Shown in pieces: positions 8,257 through 16,187 of a stretch of 64,000 nucleotides of DNA (positions are counted from its first letter, which is position 1; each line of letters begins with the position of its first letter). The stretch is from a bacterium (GTDB lineage: Bacteria > Bacillota_I > Bacilli_A > RF39 > UBA660). The notes beneath the pieces are model-generated. The model was not told the DNA's origin and searched no databases. It saw only the letters and a list, made by a program, of their open reading frames with translations. The stretch covers positions 1-64,000 of the forward strand of contig JAHZBE010000004.1 of the NCBI GenBank assembly GCA_019423565.1, read 5' to 3'. A program made the translations under genes and the position numbers.

Positions 8257-9171
8257 ATGATGAAGGTAGAAAAAGTAATGGATGAAAAATTAAATGATAA
8301 TTTAAGAGATGTTAAACTTGAGTATTTTAAAGCAAATAAAAATCCAGAATTTAAAAAATTTACTGATTCAATTAATATAAACGACAATATACTTATGAAA
8401 TATACTTCTAGTTTAATTCAGTGTTTTAATGAAAAGGAAAATTGTAAAAATTGTAAAGGACTTGAAAATTGTAAAAATGAAGTAAATGGATGTTTTTACA
8501 AACCTATTATTGTAGATGGTAATATTAACTTTGAACATAAGACTTGTAAATATAAAAATAAAATGCTTCATGATATCGAATATATAAAAGAAGGGTACTT
8601 TTTTGAAGTTGCAAAAGAAGTTAGAAATGCTAAAATGAAAGATATATATACGAGTGATGATAATAGAACAGAATTAATAAAGTGGCTTATTAAATTTATA
8701 AAAGATTATAGAAATGGTAAGCCAGTAAAGGGACTTTATTTAAGTGGTAATTTTGGATCTGGTAAATCATATTTGGTATCAGCAATGATTAATGAACTTA
8801 TTAAAGATGGATATAAAGGTGCATTAGTTTATTATCCAGAGTTTTTGAGAAGCTTGAAAGCTTCATTTGGAAAAGACTTTGATGAACAATTTAATTATGC
8901 AAAAAAGGCAGATTTACTTTTATTAGATGATATAGGTGCAGAAAATGTATCTGCTTGGTCAAGAGATGAAATACTTGGACCAATTATTCAATATAGAATG
9001 GATGAAAAATTACCAACATTTTTTACATCGAATTTATCATTAGAAGAATTGGATATTCATTTAAGTCATAGTAAGGATAAAATTGACAAAATAAAGTCTA
9101 AGCGTATAATAGAACGCATTAGGTTTATAACTGATGATTTAAAACTTATAAGTGAAAATAATAGAAAGTAA
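8257..9171 (+). CDS. dnaI: primosomal protein DnaI, helicase loader
   Basis: 304 residues. It is an AAA+ ATPase that loads the DnaC-type replicative helicase. The N-terminal part carries a cysteine cluster (Cys56, 63, 66, 72, 79, 97), as in the zinc-binding domain of DnaI. Walker A is G-N-F-G-S-G-K-S at residues 164-171, and Walker B is 'LLLLDDIGAE'. The C-terminal 'FFTSNLS' and 'RIIERIR' match sensor 1 and the arginine-containing region of DnaC/DnaI ATPases. The start has GAGGT upstream and two adjacent ATG codons. It is cotranscribed with dnaB. Confidence 0.93.
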   Translation: MMKVEKVMDEKLNDNLRDVKLEYFKANKNPEFKKFTDSININDNILMKYTSSLIQCFNEKENCKNCKGLENCKNEVNGCFYKPIIVDGNINFEHKTCKYKNKMLHDIEYIKEGYFFEVAKEVRNAKMKDIYTSDDNRTELIKWLIKFIKDYRNGKPVKGLYLSGNFGSGKSYLVSAMINELIKDGYKGALVYYPEFLRSLKASFGKDFDEQFNYAKKADLLLLDDIGAENVSAWSRDEILGPIIQYRMDEKLPTFFTSNLSLEELDIHLSHSKDKIDKIKSKRIIERIRFITDDLKLISENNRK

Positions 9172-9184
9172 AGAGGTAGTAGTA

Positions 9185-9823
9185 ATGGAAGAAAATTTTG
9201 AAGCATTATTAGATATGTATATTGATGAAGAAGAAATTGAAAAGAAAATAGAAATGGATAATTTGGAAACAGAAAAAGAAGAGAAGAAACAAGATAGTAA
9301 GAAAGACATAAGAAAGTTTAAAGAATACGCAATTAGTATGGAAGAATTTTTAAATAAATATTTAAAAATTAATATAAGTGAGCCATGTGCAAAAATTTTA
9401 ACACATAGGGATTTAAAATATTTGACTATTGATAATCCTCTTGTAGTTGGAATATATAATGGATATGTAGATATTGATGAGATAATAAAAAAAGATTATT
9501 TAATTGTGTATGATCATTTTGGAGATATAGGATCATACTTAAATCCAGATAAATTAAGAGACTTAACTAAACTTAAATTTGTATCAAATGAGTATAATAT
9601 AGTTAAAAAAAGCAGAGTAAACCTTTTAAAAGATTTAAATGAATTATATCAAACGTATTGTTCTATTAAAGAAGAGTATGATTATTTGACACTAAAATGT
9701 GCTGGTTATGAAGAAATGCTTACTAAAGCTGAAAAAAATGGATCAGTTGGTAAGATAAAAAAATATGTTCATGAACATGGTAACAAATCACTTGACATAA
9801 ATTTAAGAAGTGCTTCAAATTAA
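9185..9823 (+). CDS. unknown protein of the primosome operon
   Basis: 212 residues from ATG 9185, chosen because AAAGAGG lies just upstream; a GTG at 9152 is also in frame but overlaps dnaI. The N-terminal third is very acidic and lysine-rich and probably unstructured. The rest is a soluble alpha/beta-looking region, ending in a probable coiled coil ('LNELYQTYCSIKEEYDYLTLKCAGYEEML'). No family is recognised. Its place directly behind dnaI suggests a link to replication, but that rests on position alone. Confidence 0.75.
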   Translation: MEENFEALLDMYIDEEEIEKKIEMDNLETEKEEKKQDSKKDIRKFKEYAISMEEFLNKYLKINISEPCAKILTHRDLKYLTIDNPLVVGIYNGYVDIDEIIKKDYLIVYDHFGDIGSYLNPDKLRDLTKLKFVSNEYNIVKKSRVNLLKDLNELYQTYCSIKEEYDYLTLKCAGYEEMLTKAEKNGSVGKIKKYVHEHGNKSLDINLRSASN

Positions 9824-9833
9824 AATAATAGTA

Positions 9834-9862
9834 TTTACAATAATTATATTTTGTGATATTAT
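9834..9862 (+). promoter_or_regulatory. promoter of the T-box/thrS unit
   Basis: TTTACA (9834-9839), 17-base spacer, TATTAT (9857-9862), immediately before the T-box leader. Confidence 0.65.
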
Positions 9863-9869
9863 TTATTTG

Positions 9870-10067
9870 TAAATCTGTGACGAAGACATGATTTATTAAT
9901 GATTACTATAAAGAGAGTTAGCTATTGGTGGGAAGCTAATTAGTTAGTTAATAAATTACTACTTCTGAGTGAAATTAATAATTTTCGGTTTTATAGGCCG
10001 TTATCTAAATTAAGTAAAATAAAGGATGGTACCGTGCATATGCACTCCTTAAATACCATCCTTTTTT
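9870..10067 (+). promoter_or_regulatory. T-box riboswitch (threonine) with terminator
   Basis: The leader has the T-box consensus AAGGATGGTACCGTGC at 10022-10037. A terminator hairpin follows, with arms AAGGATGGTA (10022-10031) and TACCATCCTT (10054-10063) and a run of T. The upstream part has a stem I with AGAGAGTTAGC and GGTGGGAAGCTAAT elements. An ACT codon close to 9957-9962 on the 3' side fits a threonine specifier. Uncharged tRNA-Thr should stabilise the antiterminator and switch on thrS. Confidence 0.93.
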
Positions 10068-10080
10068 CTTTGGAGGAAAT

Positions 10081-10254
10081 ATGGAAAAGAAAGAATTTAT
10101 GCAAAAATTAACAGATTTATTTTTAGAAAAAAAGAAATTATCTATGAAAGGTGAAAATGCCGAAATTATAGATAAACAAATCAAAGATTTAAAAAAAGAA
10201 TATGCTAAAGATTTATTGGAGGAGAAGAAAAATGATCAATATAAAAGAAAATAA
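10081..10254 (+). CDS. small charged coiled-coil ORF between T-box and thrS
   Basis: ATG 10081 is preceded by TTTGGAGGAAAT, a strong ribosome binding site. It encodes 57 residues rich in Lys and Glu with a heptad-like pattern ('MEKKEFMQKLTDLFLEKKKL'). Its 3' end overlaps the thrS start by 23 bases in another frame, so the two are probably translationally coupled. No family is recognised, and it does not resemble a TGS domain. It would be induced by threonine starvation together with thrS. Confidence 0.65.
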   Translation: MEKKEFMQKLTDLFLEKKKLSMKGENAEIIDKQIKDLKKEYAKDLLEEKKNDQYKRK

Positions 10255-11983
10255 AGAATTAAATACACTTAATCATAGTTGTGCGCATCTTTTAGCACAT
10301 GCTGTGAGACATTTATATCCAAATGCAAAATTTTGGGTTGGGCCTGTTATAGAAGAAGGTTTTTACTATGATATTGATTTAGGTGATGAAGTTATAAAAG
10401 AAGAAGATTTACCTAAAATAGAAAAAGAAATGAAAAAAATATCAAAAAGTAATAAATTAATTAAAAGATTAGAACTTACTAAAGAAGAAGCTTTAGAAAT
10501 GTTTAAAGATGATCCATATAAAGTAGATATTATTAAAAACTTAGATGATAGTGAAACAATAAGTGCATATAAACAAGATGATTTTGTTGATTTATGCCGT
10601 GGACCACATATGAATACTACTAAAGATATGAAATACTTTAAATTATTAAAAGTATCAGGTGCTTATTATAAAGGTGATTCTAAAAATAAAATGCTTCAAA
10701 GAGTATATGGTGTATGTTTTAATACAGAAGAAGATTTAGATGCACACTTAAAATTACTAGAAGAAGCAAAAGAAAGAGACCACAGAAAAATAGGTAAAGA
10801 CTTAGAAATATTTACAAATTCAGAATTAGTAGGTAAAGGACTTCCTTTATGGCTTCCTAATGGTGGTATGATTAGACTTTTACTTGAAAGATATATTCAA
10901 GATAAAGAAATAAAATTAGGATACAAACATGTATGGACACCAAGTTTAGGTAGTGTTGATTTATATAAAACATCTGGTCACTGGGATCACTATAAAGAAG
11001 ATATGTTCCCTGTTATGAAGTTAGATGAAGAAGAATATGTATTAAGACCAATGAATTGTCCTCATCATATGATGATTTATAAAAATTCACTTCATTCATA
11101 TAGAGATTTACCTATAAGACTTGCTGAAGTTGCTAATGACTTTAGATATGAAGCATCAGGTGCTGTTTGTGGTATAGAAAGAACAAGAGCATTTACTCAA
11201 AATGATTCACATATATTCTGCACTAAAGAACAAATAAAAGATGAATTTGCAGGAGTAGTTAAATTAATACTTGATACTTATAAAGACTTTGGATTTAATG
11301 ATTATGAATTTAGATTATCACTTAGAGATAAAGAAGATAAAGAAAAATATTTTGATGATGATGAAATGTGGGAAAGTGCTGAAAATGAACTTAGAAATGT
11401 TTTAACAGAACTTAATATTCCATTTTATGAAGCAAAAGGTGAAGCAGCATTCTATGGACCAAAACTTGATGTACAAGTTAAATCTGCGATTGGACATGAT
11501 GTAACACTTTCAACCTGTCAACTTGATTTCCTTCTTCCAGAAAGATTTGATTTATGTTATATAGATAAAGATGGAAGTAAAAAAAGACCAGTTGTTATTC
11601 ATAGAGCGATTTTAGGATCATTAGATAGATTCTTAGCATTCTTACTAGAAGAAACAAAAGGAGCACTTCCACTTTGGCTTTCTCCAGTAGAAGCAACTGT
11701 TATACCAGTTAATAATGAATATCATTTAAGATATGCTAAAACTATAGAAAATACTTTAAGAGAAAATAATATAAGAGTTGAACTTGATGATAGAGAAGAA
11801 AAACTTGGATATAAATTAAGAGAAGCAAACTTAAAGAAAATACCATTAGTTATTATTTTAGGTGATAAAGAAAAAGAAAATGGTAATATTTCATATAGAA
11901 AACATGGAAGTACTGAAACAATTACAACATCACTTGATGACTTTGTAGTACTTTTAAATAATGAAATAAAAAAGTATAACTAA
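10232..11983 (+). CDS. thrS: threonine-tRNA ligase lacking the TGS domain
   Basis: 583 residues from ATG 10232, with GGAGGAG upstream. The in-frame ATG at 10202 lies before that ribosome binding site. The protein begins almost directly with the editing domain ('HSCAHLLAHAVRHLYP', 'DLCRGPH'). Then come the class II catalytic core ('LRPMNCPHHMMIY', 'RYEASGAVCGIERTRAFTQNDSHIF', 'VIHRAILGSLDRF') and the C-terminal anticodon-binding domain. Most bacterial ThrS have about 640 residues with an N-terminal TGS domain of about 60 residues; that domain is absent here. The zinc ligands Cys/His of the core are present. Confidence 0.97.
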   Translation: MINIKENKELNTLNHSCAHLLAHAVRHLYPNAKFWVGPVIEEGFYYDIDLGDEVIKEEDLPKIEKEMKKISKSNKLIKRLELTKEEALEMFKDDPYKVDIIKNLDDSETISAYKQDDFVDLCRGPHMNTTKDMKYFKLLKVSGAYYKGDSKNKMLQRVYGVCFNTEEDLDAHLKLLEEAKERDHRKIGKDLEIFTNSELVGKGLPLWLPNGGMIRLLLERYIQDKEIKLGYKHVWTPSLGSVDLYKTSGHWDHYKEDMFPVMKLDEEEYVLRPMNCPHHMMIYKNSLHSYRDLPIRLAEVANDFRYEASGAVCGIERTRAFTQNDSHIFCTKEQIKDEFAGVVKLILDTYKDFGFNDYEFRLSLRDKEDKEKYFDDDEMWESAENELRNVLTELNIPFYEAKGEAAFYGPKLDVQVKSAIGHDVTLSTCQLDFLLPERFDLCYIDKDGSKKRPVVIHRAILGSLDRFLAFLLEETKGALPLWLSPVEATVIPVNNEYHLRYAKTIENTLRENNIRVELDDREEKLGYKLREANLKKIPLVIILGDKEKENGNISYRKHGSTETITTSLDDFVVLLNNEIKKYN

Positions 11984-11984
11984 A

Positions 11985-12005
11985 AAAACCACTTATAGTG
12001 GTTTT
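11985..12005. terminator. bidirectional terminator between thrS and the GspE gene
   Basis: Perfect 9-base arms AAAACCACT and AGTGGTTTT with a TAT loop, flanked by A and T runs on both sides. It lies between two convergent genes and overlaps the stop of the minus-strand gene. Confidence 0.8.
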
Positions 12006-13257
12006 AATTTTGCATTAAATTTTCCTTTTCAGGTGTTTCGTTATTTTCTTGTTTATCTATAACAATATCTTCAACATCAAGTTCAATTAGTCTAATTATT
12101 TCTTCAAAAGTAGTTAAACCTTGAGCAACTTTTATAAGACCATCTTGAAGAAGAGTATATATATTTTCTCCATATACTAATTTCCTAAAATCATCTTTTT
12201 TAACATTATTTGAAATGGCATCTCTTATATTTTCATCAATTAGTAGTACTTCATGAATAGCAATTCTTCCTCTATAACCATTCATACAATTAGTACAACC
12301 GTCACCAGCTACATATATTTCATTAATGTCTACACCTAAGTTCTTTTTAAATATATATTTTTCATATTGAGTTGCTACAATTTTTTTTCTACAATGCGGA
12401 CATAATTTTTTAGCAAGTTTTTGTGATATAATTCCGGATAGAGAAGCTGCAAGTAAATATCTTTCAACATCCATATCAAGAAGTCTTTCAATAGTATTAA
12501 GAGAGTTATTAGTATGAAGAGTAGAAAGAACTAGGTGACCAGTTACAGATGCTCTAACAGCGATAGTAGCGGTTTCATCATCACGAATTTCACCAATCAT
12601 AATAATATCAGGGTCTTGTCTTAATATAGATCTAAGTACATTTGCAAAAGTAAGACCTATTTCACTATTAACTTGTACTTGGTTAATTCCAGGTAAATCC
12701 ATTTCAACTGGATCTTCAACAGTTATAATATTTGCTTCTTCTTTATTAAGTCTTTGTAAAATAGAGTATACAGTAGTAGATTTACCAGTACCAGTCGCAC
12801 CAGTAACAAGTATAATACCGTTAGGTAAATTAATCATTTTTATTATTTTTTCAAAATTTTCTTTTGTAAATCCTAATTTTTCAAGACCTTGAACACTCAT
12901 AGAATAATCAAGAATACGAATAACTATTTTTTCACCCATATTTGTAGGAAGGGAAGAAACACGCATATCAAGAGGAATACCATTTAATGATGTTTTAATC
13001 GCACCATCTTGTGGAAGTCTATTTTCTGTTATATTCATTCCTGCGATAATTTTAATTCTTGTTATTAAGTTCTTCTTAAATTCATTAGGTACTAAACAAT
13101 AATCAACTAGTGTACCATCAATTCTAATTCTAATTTTTAAGTCATTATTTAAAGGATCAAAGTGAATATCACTGGCCCTGTTTTTAGTCGCATCAATTAT
13201 TATTTCATTTACTATCTCAACAATAGGTAGTTTATTAAAATCAAAAGTCTTAAGCAT
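12004..13257 (-). CDS. GspE/PilB-type pilus assembly ATPase
   Basis: 417 residues. It is a cytoplasmic hexameric ATPase that drives type IV pilus, type II secretion or competence pseudopilus assembly. It starts directly at the conserved segment before the ATPase core ('ASDIHFDP'), so it lacks the long N-terminal domain of PilB and is closer in size to ComGA. Walker A G-A-T-G-T-G-K-S is at residues 153-160, with an Asp box ('VEDPVE') and Walker B ('DPDIIMIGEIRDDETA'). A four-cysteine zinc motif is formed by 'CPHCRKK' and 'CTNCMNGYRG'. The minus-strand ribosome binding site is AGAGGGAA. It is divergent from two prepilin genes that are its likely partners. Confidence 0.93.
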   Translation of the reverse strand: MLKTFDFNKLPIVEIVNEIIIDATKNRASDIHFDPLNNDLKIRIRIDGTLVDYCLVPNEFKKNLITRIKIIAGMNITENRLPQDGAIKTSLNGIPLDMRVSSLPTNMGEKIVIRILDYSMSVQGLEKLGFTKENFEKIIKMINLPNGIILVTGATGTGKSTTVYSILQRLNKEEANIITVEDPVEMDLPGINQVQVNSEIGLTFANVLRSILRQDPDIIMIGEIRDDETATIAVRASVTGHLVLSTLHTNNSLNTIERLLDMDVERYLLAASLSGIISQKLAKKLCPHCRKKIVATQYEKYIFKKNLGVDINEIYVAGDGCTNCMNGYRGRIAIHEVLLIDENIRDAISNNVKKDDFRKLVYGENIYTLLQDGLIKVAQGLTTFEEIIRLIELDVEDIVIDKQENNETPEKENLMQN

Positions 13258-13373
13258 AAATTTTTCCCTCTTTTATTTCTTCTTTATATGTAAATACAAA
13301 TTTTACCTCTAGTATTTATTACAAAAATATTATATAATATTTTTAAGATAATATCAAGGTAGGTGAAAAGAAA

Positions 13374-13865
13374 ATGTCAAAAAAAAATAACAAAGGATAT
13401 TTTCTTGTAGAAACAATTATAGTATTGACTATTGTTTCTACAATAATAACAACTTTATATGTAAATTCAATGAATAATTATATAAAAGAAAAAAATGAAC
13501 TTACTAAATATAATACTGTAGATGGTTTATATAGTGCGAACGCTATAAAAAAATATCTGTTTATTTATGAAGATGAATTAATTAAAGAAGTAGCAGATAA
13601 AGGGTATGTAAATGTAAATAATTTTTTTTCAAAAAAGAATATGAATATAAATGATATAGATTTATTTAATGAATTAGGTGTTAATAGAGTTTATTTGTCA
13701 TCATATGATATGAATAAACTTGTTAGCTCAGATGAATTAAATAGTGATATGAAAAATAGCATTTTAAATGAAAAAAATGATGGTAAATGTATTTATAGAT
13801 ATTTGGTTATATATAATGATTATAGTTATGGTAGCGTTGGTCTTAAATGTGTTGTAATGAAATAA
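13374..13865 (+). CDS. prepilin-like protein (type IV pilin/pseudopilin N-terminus)
   Basis: 163 residues. The N-terminus is a short basic leader followed by G-Y-F-L-V-E and a hydrophobic helix ('TIIVLTIVSTIITTLYV'). This matches the prepilin peptidase site and the conserved Glu at position 5 of the mature pilin. The remainder is a hydrophilic domain without a recognised family. ATG 13374 has GGTAGGTG upstream. It is followed within a dozen bases by a second prepilin gene. With the divergent GspE ATPase it suggests a competence-type or secretion pseudopilus. Confidence 0.8.
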   Translation: MSKKNNKGYFLVETIIVLTIVSTIITTLYVNSMNNYIKEKNELTKYNTVDGLYSANAIKKYLFIYEDELIKEVADKGYVNVNNFFSKKNMNINDIDLFNELGVNRVYLSSYDMNKLVSSDELNSDMKNSILNEKNDGKCIYRYLVIYNDYSYGSVGLKCVVMK

Positions 13866-13877
13866 AGGGTGAATAGT

Positions 13878-14321
13878 ATGAAAGATAATAAAGGATTTAC
13901 ATTAATAGAAGTAGTTGTTAGTTTCGCAATATTAAGTGTTGTTTTAGTATATTTATTTAAAGTAATATCAGTTATGGATACAAGACAAACAGAATTATTA
14001 AGAGAACAAAACTATAATATATATATAAGTACTGTTTTAAAAAAAATATATAGTGATATAAATAAAGCAAATAATATATCACTAAGAAATGAAGAAAATA
14101 CAATCATTTTTACTAGTGATGATTTTACGTCACAAAATAAAGAACTAGTAATAAAAGATGATGCGTTGGTATATGATAATGTTATATATGAGTATCCTGA
14201 AGGACTAAGGTTAAAAGATATTAAATATGGTATAACAAATGCTGAAAATTATTATGTAGTAAAGATATATTTTAATTATAACAATATTAATAAAGAAATG
14301 AAGGTTATTGTAATAAATTAA
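13878..14321 (+). CDS. prepilin-like protein
   Basis: 147 residues from ATG 13878 (AAAGGG upstream); a GTG at 13869 overlaps the ribosome binding site. It has the classical N-methylation motif 'KGFTLIEVVVS' followed by a hydrophobic helix. The rest is a small beta-rich-looking domain. It is a minor pseudopilin by size and motif. The 3' end overlaps the convergent YlbJ-like gene by 17 bases. Confidence 0.85.
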   Translation: MKDNKGFTLIEVVVSFAILSVVLVYLFKVISVMDTRQTELLREQNYNIYISTVLKKIYSDINKANNISLRNEENTIIFTSDDFTSQNKELVIKDDALVYDNVIYEYPEGLRLKDIKYGITNAENYYVVKIYFNYNNINKEMKVIVIN

Positions 14322-15198
14322 ATAAAATAATAAATACTATTATAGAAATAAATACATTAATAAATCTATATATAAGGTACTTAAAGTATCTTATTTTTTT
14401 ATTTAAATTAATTATTTGCATATGAATACTAAAAGAAGAAAAAGTAATTATAATGGTAATAATTAAACCATTTATAAACTTATTACTTATTAAATGAGTA
14501 ATATTATATATACCAGAAGAAAATTCTAAAGAACCATATAAAATACTATCAAAAATAGGATTAATAGATATAAAATATTTAACTATACTAAGTACAAAAG
14601 AAAAAAATAAGATATTCGCAAATATAATAGATACGCTAATAACAGTGTTTCTAATAGCGCTATAATATATATTTAAAAAACTATTAGTTTTATTTAAAAC
14701 AATATTATCTTTTAAATTATTATTATTTCTCAATATAATTCCAAGTAAAAAATTAGATATATAATGAGATAATAAAATAATAATAGAAAGTTTTATATCT
14801 TTTAAATAAATACATCCAACAGTCGCAATTAAAAATATTGGATTAACAAAGTTAGTATAATGGATAATATTATTTAAATTAGGGTTATCTTTTAATAAGT
14901 TAGCATTATTAGGGTATCCACTAATCATAGATAATATAATAATAGAAACATCTTTATCAGATATATTAAATAATTTAGATATTGATTTTTTTAATAATTT
15001 AGGTAAATAATTTTCAATATTTAAATTAATTAATATTTGACTAAATAAACAAGATATAAACATAGATGGTAAAAGACTATATAAACATATATTGGTATTA
15101 GTATTAAAACTACTAATAATAACTTTAGGATTTACTAAAAAAAATACTTCTAAAAATACAAATACTACTATTAATAATAAATTATAATGTTTTTTCAT
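14305..15198 (-). CDS. YlbJ-like integral membrane protein
   Basis: 297 residues with about eight hydrophobic segments. 'SLLPSMFISCLFSQIL' and 'MISGYPNNANLL' correspond to the conserved P-x-x-F and S-G-Y-P motifs of the YlbJ/nucleoside-gate family. In spore formers YlbJ is made under sporulation control, but the family also occurs in non-spore-formers. No Shine-Dalgarno is seen before ATG 15198, which stands about 40 bases from the divergent amidotransferase gene. The exact function is unknown. Confidence 0.65.
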   Translation of the reverse strand: MKKHYNLLLIVVFVFLEVFFLVNPKVIISSFNTNTNICLYSLLPSMFISCLFSQILINLNIENYLPKLLKKSISKLFNISDKDVSIIILSMISGYPNNANLLKDNPNLNNIIHYTNFVNPIFLIATVGCIYLKDIKLSIIILLSHYISNFLLGIILRNNNNLKDNIVLNKTNSFLNIYYSAIRNTVISVSIIFANILFFSFVLSIVKYFISINPIFDSILYGSLEFSSGIYNITHLISNKFINGLIITIIITFSSFSIHMQIINLNKKIRYFKYLIYRFINVFISIIVFIILFNLLQ

Positions 15199-15239
15199 AT
15201 TATATTTAATGAAAGAATAATTATAAATATGAGGTGTTT

Positions 15240-15857
15240 ATGAAAAAAATAGGTATTATTTTGCACGATGAAGTAATTAATAATAAAACTTATAAAATAT
15301 TAAATACTGATTTTATAAAATATTTAAGTAATTATGATGTAGTTATTATAGGTATAATATATGATGAAGAAACAGATATAAATAAAATATTAGAACAAAT
15401 AAATATATGTGATGGAATTATTATTCCAGGAGGTAATATATATAGTGATATAGATAAAAGAATCGCCAGATATTTATATGATATAGATAAACCAACACTT
15501 GGAATATGTTTAGGTATGCAGATTATGGGTGAAGCATTAGGAGGTAAAATAGAAATATTAGATAATTTAAATCATATTACAAATGATGAATATGCACACT
15601 ATATAAGAATAAAAAAAGATACAAAATTATATTATATATTAAATGCAGGACTTATAAATGTAAATAGTAGACATAAGTATCATTTAGTAAATACTAATCT
15701 TACTGTTAATGCATATAGTAATGATTATATAATTGAAGGAATAGAGTCTAAAGATAAAAAATTTTATATTGGAGTACAATATCATCCAGAATCAATATAT
15801 TATGATATAAATAGTAAATTATTAATAGAAGAATTTATTAAGTGTTTGACAATTTAG
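15240..15857 (+). CDS. class I glutamine amidotransferase, peptidase C26 (gamma-glutamyl hydrolase) family
   Basis: 205 residues from ATG 15240 (GAGGTG upstream). The nucleophile elbow 'GICLGMQIMGE' holds the catalytic Cys, and 'VQYHPES' holds the catalytic His and Glu. 'IIPGGN' matches the oxyanion region of C26 peptidases such as PuuD, which cleave gamma-glutamyl bonds. At about 205 residues it is shorter than PuuD. No amidotransferase partner is adjacent, so hydrolysis of a free gamma-glutamyl compound is more likely than ammonia transfer. Confidence 0.88.
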   Translation: MKKIGIILHDEVINNKTYKILNTDFIKYLSNYDVVIIGIIYDEETDINKILEQINICDGIIIPGGNIYSDIDKRIARYLYDIDKPTLGICLGMQIMGEALGGKIEILDNLNHITNDEYAHYIRIKKDTKLYYILNAGLINVNSRHKYHLVNTNLTVNAYSNDYIIEGIESKDKKFYIGVQYHPESIYYDINSKLLIEEFIKCLTI

Positions 15858-15874
15858 TTATAGTTCTTTATAAT
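15846..15874 (+). promoter_or_regulatory. consensus promoter for the small ORF at 15904
   Basis: TTGACA (15846-15851), 17-base spacer, TATAAT (15869-15874). Both hexamers match the sigma-70/SigA consensus perfectly, and the -35 sits inside the end of the preceding gene. Confidence 0.85.
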
Positions 15875-15903
15875 ATATAGGCTGTAAGGGAGAGATATAA
15901 ATA

Positions 15904-16107
15904 ATGGAAAAAAGAGAAGAATTAAATTCACTTATGGAAAAGTATAAAGAATTTACTTCAATAATATTAAAATTAGATAAAGAAAATAGAAAAAGTTTAA
16001 GCACATTAGATGCAGAAACTGCAAAAAATAAATTAACTGAAGAAAATAAAAAGGTTAAGACATTAAAACCACAAAATGAAGATCCTTTTTATTACTGGAA
16101 TATGTAA
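15904..16107 (+). CDS. 67-residue conserved-looking small protein, unknown function
   Basis: ATG 15904 with AAGGGAGAG upstream, a consensus promoter of its own and a strong terminator. It is therefore a real monocistronic gene, probably highly expressed. The N-terminal 45 residues form an amphipathic helix ('REELNSLMEKYKEFTSIILKLDKENRKSL'). The C-terminus ends in 'EDPFYYWNM', an aromatic tail of the sort used for docking. I do not recognise the family. Confidence 0.75.
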   Translation: MEKREELNSLMEKYKEFTSIILKLDKENRKSLSTLDAETAKNKLTEENKKVKTLKPQNEDPFYYWNM

Positions 16108-16136
16108 TACTCTTAAAAAAAAGAGTATTTTTTTTA
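16107..16136 (+). terminator. rho-independent terminator
   Basis: ATACTCTT and AAGAGTAT arms around an A6 loop, followed by eight T. It starts at the stop codon of the 67-residue ORF and isolates the DUF1016 array from it. Confidence 0.9.
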
Positions 16137-16139
16137 TTT

Positions 16140-16187
16140 TTTTAGTGGAATTTACCTTTAAAAGAGAGAATATAAAAAGTAGAGGTG
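16140..16187 (+). promoter_or_regulatory. conserved upstream module (copy 2) with Shine-Dalgarno of DUF1016 gene A
   Basis: TTTTAGTGGAATTTACC, AAAAGAGAGAATATAA and AGAGGTGAT. It is the same module as at 5650, 18427 and 18947. Confidence 0.55.
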
